DNA from: Marinilabiliaceae bacterium
Lineage (GTDB): Bacteria > Bacteroidota > Bacteroidia > Bacteroidales > Marinilabiliaceae
DNA: 6,005 bases
Reading direction: 5' to 3'
Assembly: GCA_027010905.1 (NCBI GenBank)
Contig: JALVBA010000313.1
Location: 1 to 6,005 of the forward strand
Under the pieces are notes generated by a model. It saw only the letters and a program-made list of their open reading frames with translations, was not told the origin of the DNA and searched no databases. Positions 1-6,005 of the stretch are shown here, in pieces. A program made the translations under genes and the position numbers. Position 1 is the first letter of the stretch. Each line of letters opens with the position of its first letter.

Positions 1-494
1 ACCTCGGCAGAAGGGAAAATAGCTCATTTTATTCAACAGATTATACAGTTTATCCAAAATTAAGTTCATAACGTGGTCACAAATGCCTATCTTTATGTTT
101 TAAAATTCGCTTGCGGATTTAAGGTTATCTTAGAATTCACCCAAACGAACTTAATCTTTAATCACATGTAAAGTGCAGCTTGAAATAAGCATTGATTTTT
201 TTGTTTCGTTTTTGTATCAAGTTCACGAGGTCTTAAACCTAACCTCAAAATAGATAACTTTGAATTTCTTAATCATCAGTAATTGAGGCTTGTACGATTA
301 AGTTATATAATAGACAAAAATGAAAGGCGCATAAAAGTGATTCCTGAATAAGTTACTAACAAATATTCATATTTGGAAAAATGTATTTTTAAAGAGAAAA
401 AGTAAATTCAGCACCTCAAAATAATATTTAGTCAATTACATTTTTAAAGAATCAAATGTTACCCTGTCGGAATTAGAGAGACGAATCAAAGCAG
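1..494. other. AT-rich flank downstream of ispF with no supportable gene
   Basis: I read this stretch in all frames and found no convincing gene. The complete ATG-started frames inside it are very short; the longest I found has 17 codons (276 to 223, minus strand). No hairpin followed by a T-run is visible just after the ispF stop, so an intrinsic terminator cannot be placed. The weak stem GAGGT (227-231) with ACCTC (242-246) has no T-tract on either side of use. Short AT-rich words recur: ATTAAGTT at 59-66 and 297-304, with an inverted 9-mer at 147-155; ACCTCAAAATA at 242-252 and 413-423; ATTTTTAAAGA at 385-395 and 440-450. In DNA this AT-rich such matches may be chance. The first 69 bases are open on both strands and may hold the edge of a neighbouring gene. 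Confidence 0.6.
55..83 (-). promoter_or_regulatory. Possible Bacteroidota-type promoter facing the left edge
   Basis: On the minus strand, TTTG (83-80) is followed after 17 nt by TAATTTTG (62-55). This fits the Bacteroidota sigma-ABfr pattern of an upstream TTG or TTTG and a TAnnTTTG box near -7, although the spacing is at the short end of what is accepted. It would fire toward a gene beyond the left edge, where an ATG at 27-25 opens a frame that continues out of the window. The motif is short and AT-rich, so a chance match is quite possible. Confidence 0.2.
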
Positions 495-974
495 CTAATC
501 TTTTTGTATCAGAACTGTTGCATAGGCTGCAACGCCATCTTCTGCCCCAACAAAACCAAGCTTTTCGGTGGTGGTTGCTTTAATTGCAATATCATCAATA
601 TCAATATTCATGACTCCGGCTAATACCTCCTGCATCTCATCAATGTAAGGTTTTATTTTTGGTGTTTGAAGTGCAATAGTTGAGTCAATATTACCAATTG
701 AATATCCTTTCGCAGAAATTAGTTCAGTCGTCTTTTTTAAAAGTATTTTACTGTCGATATTCTTAAATTCAGAGCTTGTATCGGGGAAGTGGTAGCCTAT
801 ATCACGCATATTGGCAGCTCCCAGCAGAGCATCACAGATAGCATGGATGAGTACATCACCATCGGAATGGGCAACAGAGCCCTTGGAATGATTGATTCTG
901 ATACCTCCCAACCAAAACTCTTCACCTTCAGAAAGACGGTGAACATCGTAGCCAAATCCAACTCTTATTCTCAT
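495..974 (-). CDS. ispF: 2-C-methyl-D-erythritol 2,4-cyclodiphosphate synthase (IspF)
   Basis: This cytoplasmic enzyme of the MEP isoprenoid pathway converts CDP-methylerythritol 2-phosphate to methylerythritol 2,4-cyclodiphosphate, releasing CMP. The 159-residue length is normal for the family, which works as a homotrimer with active sites between subunits. The N-terminal GFGYDVHRL supplies the expected zinc ligands Asp10 and His12, and His44 in the DGDVLIHAICDALLGA segment is the third. HSDGD (36-40), DIG (58-60) and the late TTTEKLGF motif (134-141) are also present. I chose the ATG at 974 because family members begin just before GFGYDVH; an in-frame ATG at 1022 would add 16 unrelated residues and overlap the porV end. 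The start lies 16 nt after the porV stop with no Shine-Dalgarno sequence, so co-transcription and perhaps coupled translation with porV are likely. At the trimer-cavity motif, usually GFTGRxEG, this protein reads GFVGAEDG, lacking the usual Arg. The functional call is secure. Confidence 0.97.
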   Translation of the reverse strand: MRIRVGFGYDVHRLSEGEEFWLGGIRINHSKGSVAHSDGDVLIHAICDALLGAANMRDIGYHFPDTSSEFKNIDSKILLKKTTELISAKGYSIGNIDSTIALQTPKIKPYIDEMQEVLAGVMNIDIDDIAIKATTTEKLGFVGAEDGVAAYATVLIQKD

Positions 975-990
975 TGTATCAGGGGAACTA

Positions 991-2115
991 TCACCGTCTC
1001 TTTCCTTTACCACCAAACTCACTCAAATCGAACCCTAAGGTAAAGCGTATTGTATTGGCCAACGGGTTGTTTGCCTGCATAGGAATTATATATGAGACAT
1101 CAATATTAAAGATGTTAAACTTCAGACCAATACCTGCAGTAGCATATTTTCTGTTCCCCACTTCAGCACTTTCGTGGTGATAACCTGCACGAATGGCAAA
1201 CTGTTTGTCATACCAATATTCAACACCACCTGATATTCTAACTTTCATCAATTCATCCTCAAAACTTACACCTCCATTATTTTGCGCTGTGTCGTTCAAC
1301 TGTGTTGATGCCACAAGTAATCTATTCAGATCAGATGTAATAGTAAGTTCATTATACTCATCCAGCTCCATTCGGTATGCTACACCCAACCTTAAATTAG
1401 TGGGTATCGACTGTTTAGTATTACCGCTGTCATAACTAATCTTCGATCCAATATTTGAGACGTTAACACCGGCACTTAGCTCCGACTCTTTTCTTCTTTT
1501 TTTCCATGATGTTTTATAGTAGAAAGCGATATCTGAAGCAAATGCATTTCCCGGCATAGATTGAGCATCACCATATCCGTTCAAAATATCTGAGTGAATA
1601 TACCTAAAAGCAACACCACCTGAAAAGTGATCCGACAACACTCTCGCATAAGCAACATCAATCGAGTATTCGTTTGGATGTCCAGAACCTGACACCATAC
1701 CACTTTCATCGGTATAGGTCATATTACCCAACGAGAAATAGGTTAATGATGCACTAAAAGTTTGCATCTTATCTAACCTATAATAGTATGTAAGATAGCC
1801 GAGATTTATGTCGCTTACCAACTCCTTTAACCACGGTGTAAAGGAGACAGAAGCTCCCATTGTTCCATCAATAAACGCATACTTGGCAGGGTTCCAATAT
1901 TGCGAAGTCATATCCGGAGATGTGGCTACACCAGCATCACCCATACCTCCTGCTCTGGAGTTTGGGGCAATAGTAAGAAATGGAACTGCTGTGCTTACAA
2001 ATTTGGACTTAGGATCATTCTGACCACTGGCATCCAAAACAAAAATAACTAAAATACTTACTACAACTACACTTTTAATTCGCTTCATCATTATTATTAA
2101 GTTACTATTTTTCAT
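991..2115 (-). CDS. porV: Type IX secretion system outer-membrane shuttle protein PorV (LptO)
   Basis: PorV is an outer-membrane beta-barrel related to FadL/OmpP1 proteins. In the T9SS it collects cargo from the Sov translocon and takes it to the PorU sortase at the cell surface. The 374-residue product has a signal peptide: a basic n-region ending KRIK (11-14), a hydrophobic core (15-27) and a likely cleavage in ASG|QN after Gly31. The segment TIAPNSRAGGMGDAGVATS (48-66) followed by YWNPAKYAF (73-81) is the PorV/PorQ family signature, and overall length and sequence favour PorV over PorQ. The rest alternates polar and nonpolar residues as barrel strands do, ending with IRFTLGFDLSEF plus a basic tail. 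The ATG at 2115 is preferred because AGGAG lies 10 nt ahead; in-frame ATGs at 2091 and 2088 would give a shorter, more usual n-region. It follows porU after 105 bp without a clear terminator, so both may share a transcript. Confidence 0.95.
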   Translation of the reverse strand: MKNSNLIIMMKRIKSVVVVSILVIFVLDASGQNDPKSKFVSTAVPFLTIAPNSRAGGMGDAGVATSPDMTSQYWNPAKYAFIDGTMGASVSFTPWLKELVSDINLGYLTYYYRLDKMQTFSASLTYFSLGNMTYTDESGMVSGSGHPNEYSIDVAYARVLSDHFSGGVAFRYIHSDILNGYGDAQSMPGNAFASDIAFYYKTSWKKRRKESELSAGVNVSNIGSKISYDSGNTKQSIPTNLRLGVAYRMELDEYNELTITSDLNRLLVASTQLNDTAQNNGGVSFEDELMKVRISGGVEYWYDKQFAIRAGYHHESAEVGNRKYATAGIGLKFNIFNIDVSYIIPMQANNPLANTIRFTLGFDLSEFGGKGKRR

Positions 2116-2125
2116 TTATTAAACT

Positions 2126-2130
2126 CTCCT
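2126..2130 (-). promoter_or_regulatory. Shine-Dalgarno-like site deciding the porV start
   Basis: On the minus strand AGGAG (2130-2126) stands 10 nt ahead of the ATG at 2115, within AGGAGAGTTTAATAA. Two later in-frame ATGs (2091, 2088) follow an AT-only stretch with no such site. Bacteroidota genes often lack Shine-Dalgarno sequences, so this one is informative but not proof. It is the only recognisable signal in the 105-bp gap between porU and porV (2116-2220); no good TAnnTTTG promoter box and no terminator hairpin were found there. Confidence 0.5.
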
Positions 2131-2220
2131 AACTGTGTTGTATTTTATCACTGCCAACAAAAATTTCTGCAATGGTAGTAATAAATACTGTCATAGAAAA
2201 ACTAAAAAAAATGGTTTTTA

Positions 2221-5200
2221 TTATTCAGTCACCAATATTTTTTGTGAGAAAACAGTTGTTTTGCCTGTTTGACTCATTACTTTAAACCTCACGATATATA
2301 GACCCGAGGAGAGAAGAAGTCCATTTGAGGCTTTGGGATACCACTGAACAGGCTGAATACTACTACCTGTTGAAACAGTTTTTTCAACAACCTTATTTAA
2401 CAGCTGACCGCTAATATTAAAGGTAGATATCTCTAACGTCAGTGGTACATTAGGTTCGTCGTGAGTGAAATAGAGGTTGGCAAAAGAGTAGTTTCTCACC
2501 GGATTAGGGAAAACGGAAACTTTCTCAACATTTAACTCTCCTCCATCCTGAACATTAAACTCAATCTCAACAGTAGAGGAGTTATTCAAATTATCCCATG
2601 CCTTAAACGATAATTTATGCAAGCCCGGCTCCTGCTCAAGGAGCTGAAATACAACCATACCTTCCTGATAACTATCGCGAACCGATTTGAAATAACTATT
2701 CATTACAATGGTATTACTCTTATCATCAATAACAAGGGTAACATCATGACCGATTCCATTACCCGCAGTATTAATTCCATTTTCGTCAAACAGTTCAGCG
2801 TAAAGGAGTGGACGCACGCCCGTAACACCTCCCGACACAAAAGTCTCTTTGTTCAGATATAGTTTTATTTGAGGCCCCTCGTTATCTATAGGAGGAGAAT
2901 CGCTTATTCCTCCAACAATAATCTTATTATTTGCACCAAAAGCCTCTATGCCGTTATCGTCCGAGCTGTAATAACTCACTCTGGCAGTACCAATATTATA
3001 TCTTATATCTTTCGAAACAATGAACTCACTTGCAAACTCTCCATTCTCAACCGGTACCTGACCTGTAAACAGTCTGTTTTGAAATACATCATACTCAAAA
3101 GGCTTTGCCCCATCATTACCCAGAGTAATAACTCTTGTAGGCTTATCAAAAACAGTTATATTCAAAACCCCATCAAAATTATCTATTTTTGAACTATCGC
3201 TCCTCACTATCTCCCCTTCTATCTTAGCTTTCGAAAGAGCTTTTAGCGTATCCATAGCCTCAGCTATGGGTTTTTCATTGACGCTTACTGTTTCAATATA
3301 TTTTGAGGGGTAAGCAATTTGAATTCCGGGATCAGCCAACAGGGTAAAATTCAAAATATTTATACTTGTACCTGAAGCATTTTTTGTTAAGCGCATTATG
3401 TCACCAAGCCTAAGTTTCTCTCCAGTATTATCCTTTTCAAAAAGGAAACGAATTAAATTATTGTTGATAATGTAATTCAAAGAGCTGTATACTAAACGAG
3501 TGGTTGTGAAGAGTCCAATTCCCCCACCCAAGCTATTAAGAAATACCCACTCTCCGGCTGAAGTGTGTGCCGGATTATCGAACCGGCTGAACTCGCAAGT
3601 GGCTGTGACAAACATTGGCAAACGGTCGATGTTTGTCCAGCCCTGAATATCGGGAATCGTCAAAATATTTTCATGAGCTAACCCGTTTTCACTACCATGA
3701 CCGGTATAGTTAAACAGCAATGACCCTTCAGTTATAGCTTTTTCCACTAAATTGTTTACTTCTGGATAAACTTTCCCTGTAGATGTGGTCACTTTCTGAT
3801 AGGAGTCTAAATAAATTTTATTCAAATCAAACTCAGGATGTGTAACAGCAAGCTTTTGTGTTAACCTGTCGGCATCACGCATATGTATATTATTATCCCC
3901 ATCATCCCCAACAAAAGTAAGCTGAGCTTTCCACTTACCGGGATACTGTTTTTTCATGTAGGCCTCTACCTTATTCACCGCATCAGCAGCTTCCTGCACA
4001 GTATTTACAGGAAAACGTCCAATACCTATATCCAATAAATCTCTCTGAATATTACCACCTTCATTATCATCCAGAAAGCCATAAAAATCATCGGTAATAT
4101 ATGACGATGCGTGATGATTGGAGACAACAGACTGGTAAGTTAAAATCCTATTTGTATTCTTCTCTTCATAAGAGCGATTATTGTATGAGCCATCTCCAAA
4201 TAGCAGTAGATATTTTGGCGCAAGGGTTTTTGAATCGGCTTTTTTATAGAGCATCCGCATAAAATCACGTATTGCTGATATGTCGGGCTGGCCGGAGGAG
4301 AATTCATTATATATCTGTTCAGGAGTTACTACAAAGGTTGTATACCCGTCCTCAGCCTGATGCATAGCTGCCAGTCTGTTTGCCTCGCTAACAAAATCGC
4401 GATAAGCAACAACAACATACTCTATGCCCGAAACAGAGTGCAGATTCTGATTTGCCACATCTCCCACCAATACCGGAAAAGGGATACTGCCTCCGGGGTT
4501 AAAAGCCACATACTCTTTTATTGAGTCAGCTTTTGCAATAAATGTAGTTGTATTTCCTGACAGTGTTGTTTTTACTTTTAGTGGTCTGGTATAATCGCTC
4601 ACATCCCATACAATAGTACTACCATCTGTATTACTAAGGTTGTAACGAGCAATATTTCCCTCACCTACAGACTCAATAGTTCTGAAACCAAAAATATCAC
4701 CTTCCATTTTAAGTTCACAAGTTGCATTCAAACACAAATAATTTAGCCACCCTTGAGCTGTATTTGTAGGCAAAACATACTTTACTTCAATATCAACATT
4801 ATCCTGTATACTATTAAATGAAGTCGACTCTTCTCCTCTATGGCCAAAATATCCGGTATAGTCAGAAAAAGATATTGAACGAACCGAGAGGGTTTGGATA
4901 GGCACTGCGTTCCCATCTGCTCTAATTTCAAAACGTGATGTAACGTTCGATCTTGCAAGAACTGAGGTGCTAATTTTCATCGGGATGGATGAAATCTTAT
5001 TCTTAAAGTCAAAGCTAAACACCTCAGACTGTTTATCGCGAAAGCGAAACCACTCTCCATACCAGGTTCGGCCTGAACTAATCAAGTTTCTAAGCTCCAA
5101 CTCGTGAAACGCATAGGCATCGTAAGAGTCAACTTCCACATTAGGTGTTTTATCCGAATCATCAACAATTCCTACTCCAACTCCGACACCCACATCTTCG

Positions 5201-6005
5201 GTTAAGAAGTAGAAAGCCACCTCACCAAAATCATGAATCTGATGTATCCACATCTGTTTGTCGGCATCATAGCTCCATTTCACACTACCTTTACCATAGA
5301 AGTATATTGCGTCACCAAAGTGCATTACCCCATTCTCACGAAGGTCATCAAAGCGGAATTCGTTATTTGATTTTGGTAACATTATGCCGCCATTACCAAA
5401 AACTTTCACATTAGAAGGATTGTTGAATCCCCACGATTTAAGATCTGAATAAGGGATTCGGTAGACTCCATCTTTATCAATTTTAATCTTCACCCACTTA
5501 CCACTTGATAAAACAGAGTTGGAGGCATAACTCGAAGATGTATTAGTGCTGCTTGCTTGCACTGACTTTTTCCCATCTTTGTATTCAAACGCTAAGGAAT
5601 ATTCCGTAACTTTTCTAAGTTCTCCCGATGCACTGTTAATCTGAACAGGCAGAACCTCTATATTTAATATAGGTTTCTTATTCTCAAAAGCAACAAAATA
5701 ATCAAGTATATTAATATCTGCACTTAATTTGCCAACAATACTCTTCTCTTTATCTGTGAGAGGCTCGGTTGCTAAAACTTTAATACTAACCATAACACCA
5801 TCAGATGTAATACCGGTAGGCAAATCAATTTTATGCAGTGTTACCGGTAGTCCGGTTTTGTCGTCAGAGCTCTGCTGATCGGCAATAACTAACCGTCCGG
5901 GGAAATAGTCAGTAGCAGCCTGAGGAGCTAGCCAGTTAACTTTATAATTACTGTTTTCTTCCTGAGCCATCGCAACTCCGGAAATAATAAAATAAACTAT
6001 ATATA
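2221..6005 (-). CDS. porU: Type IX secretion system sortase PorU, C25 (gingipain-like) cysteine protease; 5' end cut by window edge
   Basis: PorU is the surface protease that removes the C-terminal signal domain of T9SS cargo and joins the cargo to an anchor such as A-LPS. Residues are counted from the ATG at 5970, which is probably not the start: the frame stays open to the window edge and encodes YIVYFIISGVAMA|QEEN, the end of a signal peptide with cleavage before Gln3. After a beta-rich N-terminal part (to about 510), the C25 caspase-like domain (about 515-885) shows FGDGS (591-595), GRFPV (651-655), NYTGHGSENG with catalytic His758, TATCEFSRFDNP with nucleophile Cys792, and LLADPG (877-882). 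Beta-sandwich-like segments follow (about 900-1140), including DNEGPQIKLYLN (1029-1040). A type A T9SS sorting domain ends the protein (about 1148-1249: FPNP, ISTFNISGQLL, GLYIVRF, QKILV). At 1260 or more residues the length suits PorU. Family members keep their own C-terminal domain uncleaved. Oddities are a VGVGVGVGI run (260-268) and cysteines 413 and 418. Confidence 0.95.
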   Translation of the reverse strand, partial: YIVYFIISGVAMAQEENSNYKVNWLAPQAATDYFPGRLVIADQQSSDDKTGLPVTLHKIDLPTGITSDGVMVSIKVLATEPLTDKEKSIVGKLSADINILDYFVAFENKKPILNIEVLPVQINSASGELRKVTEYSLAFEYKDGKKSVQASSTNTSSSYASNSVLSSGKWVKIKIDKDGVYRIPYSDLKSWGFNNPSNVKVFGNGGIMLPKSNNEFRFDDLRENGVMHFGDAIYFYGKGSVKWSYDADKQMWIHQIHDFGEVAFYFLTEDVGVGVGVGIVDDSDKTPNVEVDSYDAYAFHELELRNLISSGRTWYGEWFRFRDKQSEVFSFDFKNKISSIPMKISTSVLARSNVTSRFEIRADGNAVPIQTLSVRSISFSDYTGYFGHRGEESTSFNSIQDNVDIEVKYVLPTNTAQGWLNYLCLNATCELKMEGDIFGFRTIESVGEGNIARYNLSNTDGSTIVWDVSDYTRPLKVKTTLSGNTTTFIAKADSIKEYVAFNPGGSIPFPVLVGDVANQNLHSVSGIEYVVVAYRDFVSEANRLAAMHQAEDGYTTFVVTPEQIYNEFSSGQPDISAIRDFMRMLYKKADSKTLAPKYLLLFGDGSYNNRSYEEKNTNRILTYQSVVSNHHASSYITDDFYGFLDDNEGGNIQRDLLDIGIGRFPVNTVQEAADAVNKVEAYMKKQYPGKWKAQLTFVGDDGDNNIHMRDADRLTQKLAVTHPEFDLNKIYLDSYQKVTTSTGKVYPEVNNLVEKAITEGSLLFNYTGHGSENGLAHENILTIPDIQGWTNIDRLPMFVTATCEFSRFDNPAHTSAGEWVFLNSLGGGIGLFTTTRLVYSSLNYIINNNLIRFLFEKDNTGEKLRLGDIMRLTKNASGTSINILNFTLLADPGIQIAYPSKYIETVSVNEKPIAEAMDTLKALSKAKIEGEIVRSDSSKIDNFDGVLNITVFDKPTRVITLGNDGAKPFEYDVFQNRLFTGQVPVENGEFASEFIVSKDIRYNIGTARVSYYSSDDNGIEAFGANNKIIVGGISDSPPIDNEGPQIKLYLNKETFVSGGVTGVRPLLYAELFDENGINTAGNGIGHDVTLVIDDKSNTIVMNSYFKSVRDSYQEGMVVFQLLEQEPGLHKLSFKAWDNLNNSSTVEIEFNVQDGGELNVEKVSVFPNPVRNYSFANLYFTHDEPNVPLTLEISTFNISGQLLNKVVEKTVSTGSSIQPVQWYPKASNGLLLSSGLYIVRFKVMSQTGKTTVFSQKILVTE

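Noticed and set aside
59..155. Nine-base inverted repeat ATTAAGTTC / GAACTTAAT as a mobile-element end
   Set aside because: The arms enclose only 79 bases with no gene or target duplication, and a match of this length in AT-rich DNA is expected about once by chance.
227..246. Hairpin GAGGT/ACCTC as an ispF terminator
   Set aside because: The stem is five base pairs with a 10-nt loop, no T-run follows on the minus strand, and it lies about 250 bases after the ispF stop.
223..276. 17-codon minus-strand frame starting MIKKFKVIYF
   Set aside because: Too short, no ribosome site, and no family is recognisable; frames of this size are expected by chance in AT-rich DNA.
975..1022. In-frame extension of ispF to an ATG at 1022
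   Set aside because: It would add 16 residues that IspF proteins lack and overlap the end of porV by 32 bases; the ATG at 974 fits the family N-terminus exactly.
789..1435. Plus-strand open frames opposite ispF and porV
   Set aside because: They overlap each other or the real genes antisense and show no domain, signal peptide or ribosome site.
2158..2165. AATTTTTG between porU and porV as a porV promoter box
   Set aside because: It mismatches TAnnTTTG at the first base and has no TTTG partner 17-23 nt upstream.
2617..3192. Plus-strand open frames of 81 and 107 codons opposite porU
   Set aside because: They lie wholly antisense to well-conserved PorU sequence, have no recognisable domain, and read as low-complexity shadow protein.
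5145..5414. Plus-strand open frame of 89 codons opposite the porU N-terminal part
   Set aside because: Its product is rich in His, Ser, Arg and Leu, as expected of an antisense shadow, and porU is intact on the other strand.

Overview
The window looks like chromosomal DNA from a Bacteroidota member, most like the Bacteroidales. All three recognisable genes lie on the minus strand: porU, then porV, then ispF. PorU and PorV are core parts of the type IX secretion system (T9SS), known only from the Bacteroidota lineage. IspF also has Bacteroides-like sequence. The DNA is AT-rich, most clearly between genes. I see no mobile element, CRISPR array, tRNA or rRNA.

Layout from right to left, the direction of transcription. 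Positions 6005-2221 hold porU, the cell-surface cysteine protease (sortase) of the T9SS. It runs off the right edge: the visible ATG at 5970 lies at the end of the signal peptide, so it is not the true start. A 105-bp gap follows, with a Shine-Dalgarno-like AGGAG ahead of porV. Positions 2115-991 hold porV, the outer-membrane beta-barrel shuttle that carries T9SS cargo to PorU. After 16 nt comes ispF (974-495), a MEP-pathway enzyme. Positions 494-1 are AT-rich and hold no gene I can support; at the left edge, short open frames on both strands cannot be resolved.

PorV and PorU work together. Cargo proteins with a C-terminal signal domain cross the outer membrane through the Sov channel, are held by PorV, and are passed to PorU, which removes the signal and joins the protein to a surface anchor. 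IspF has no known part in secretion; its place beside porV looks like a conserved housekeeping linkage, probably transcribed with porV.

I do not see a previously undescribed system. The points most worth a second look are the hidden porU start, substitutions at two IspF trimer-cavity positions, a cysteine pair in PorU, predicted N-terminal glutamine in both mature T9SS proteins, and the unassigned 494-bp left flank.
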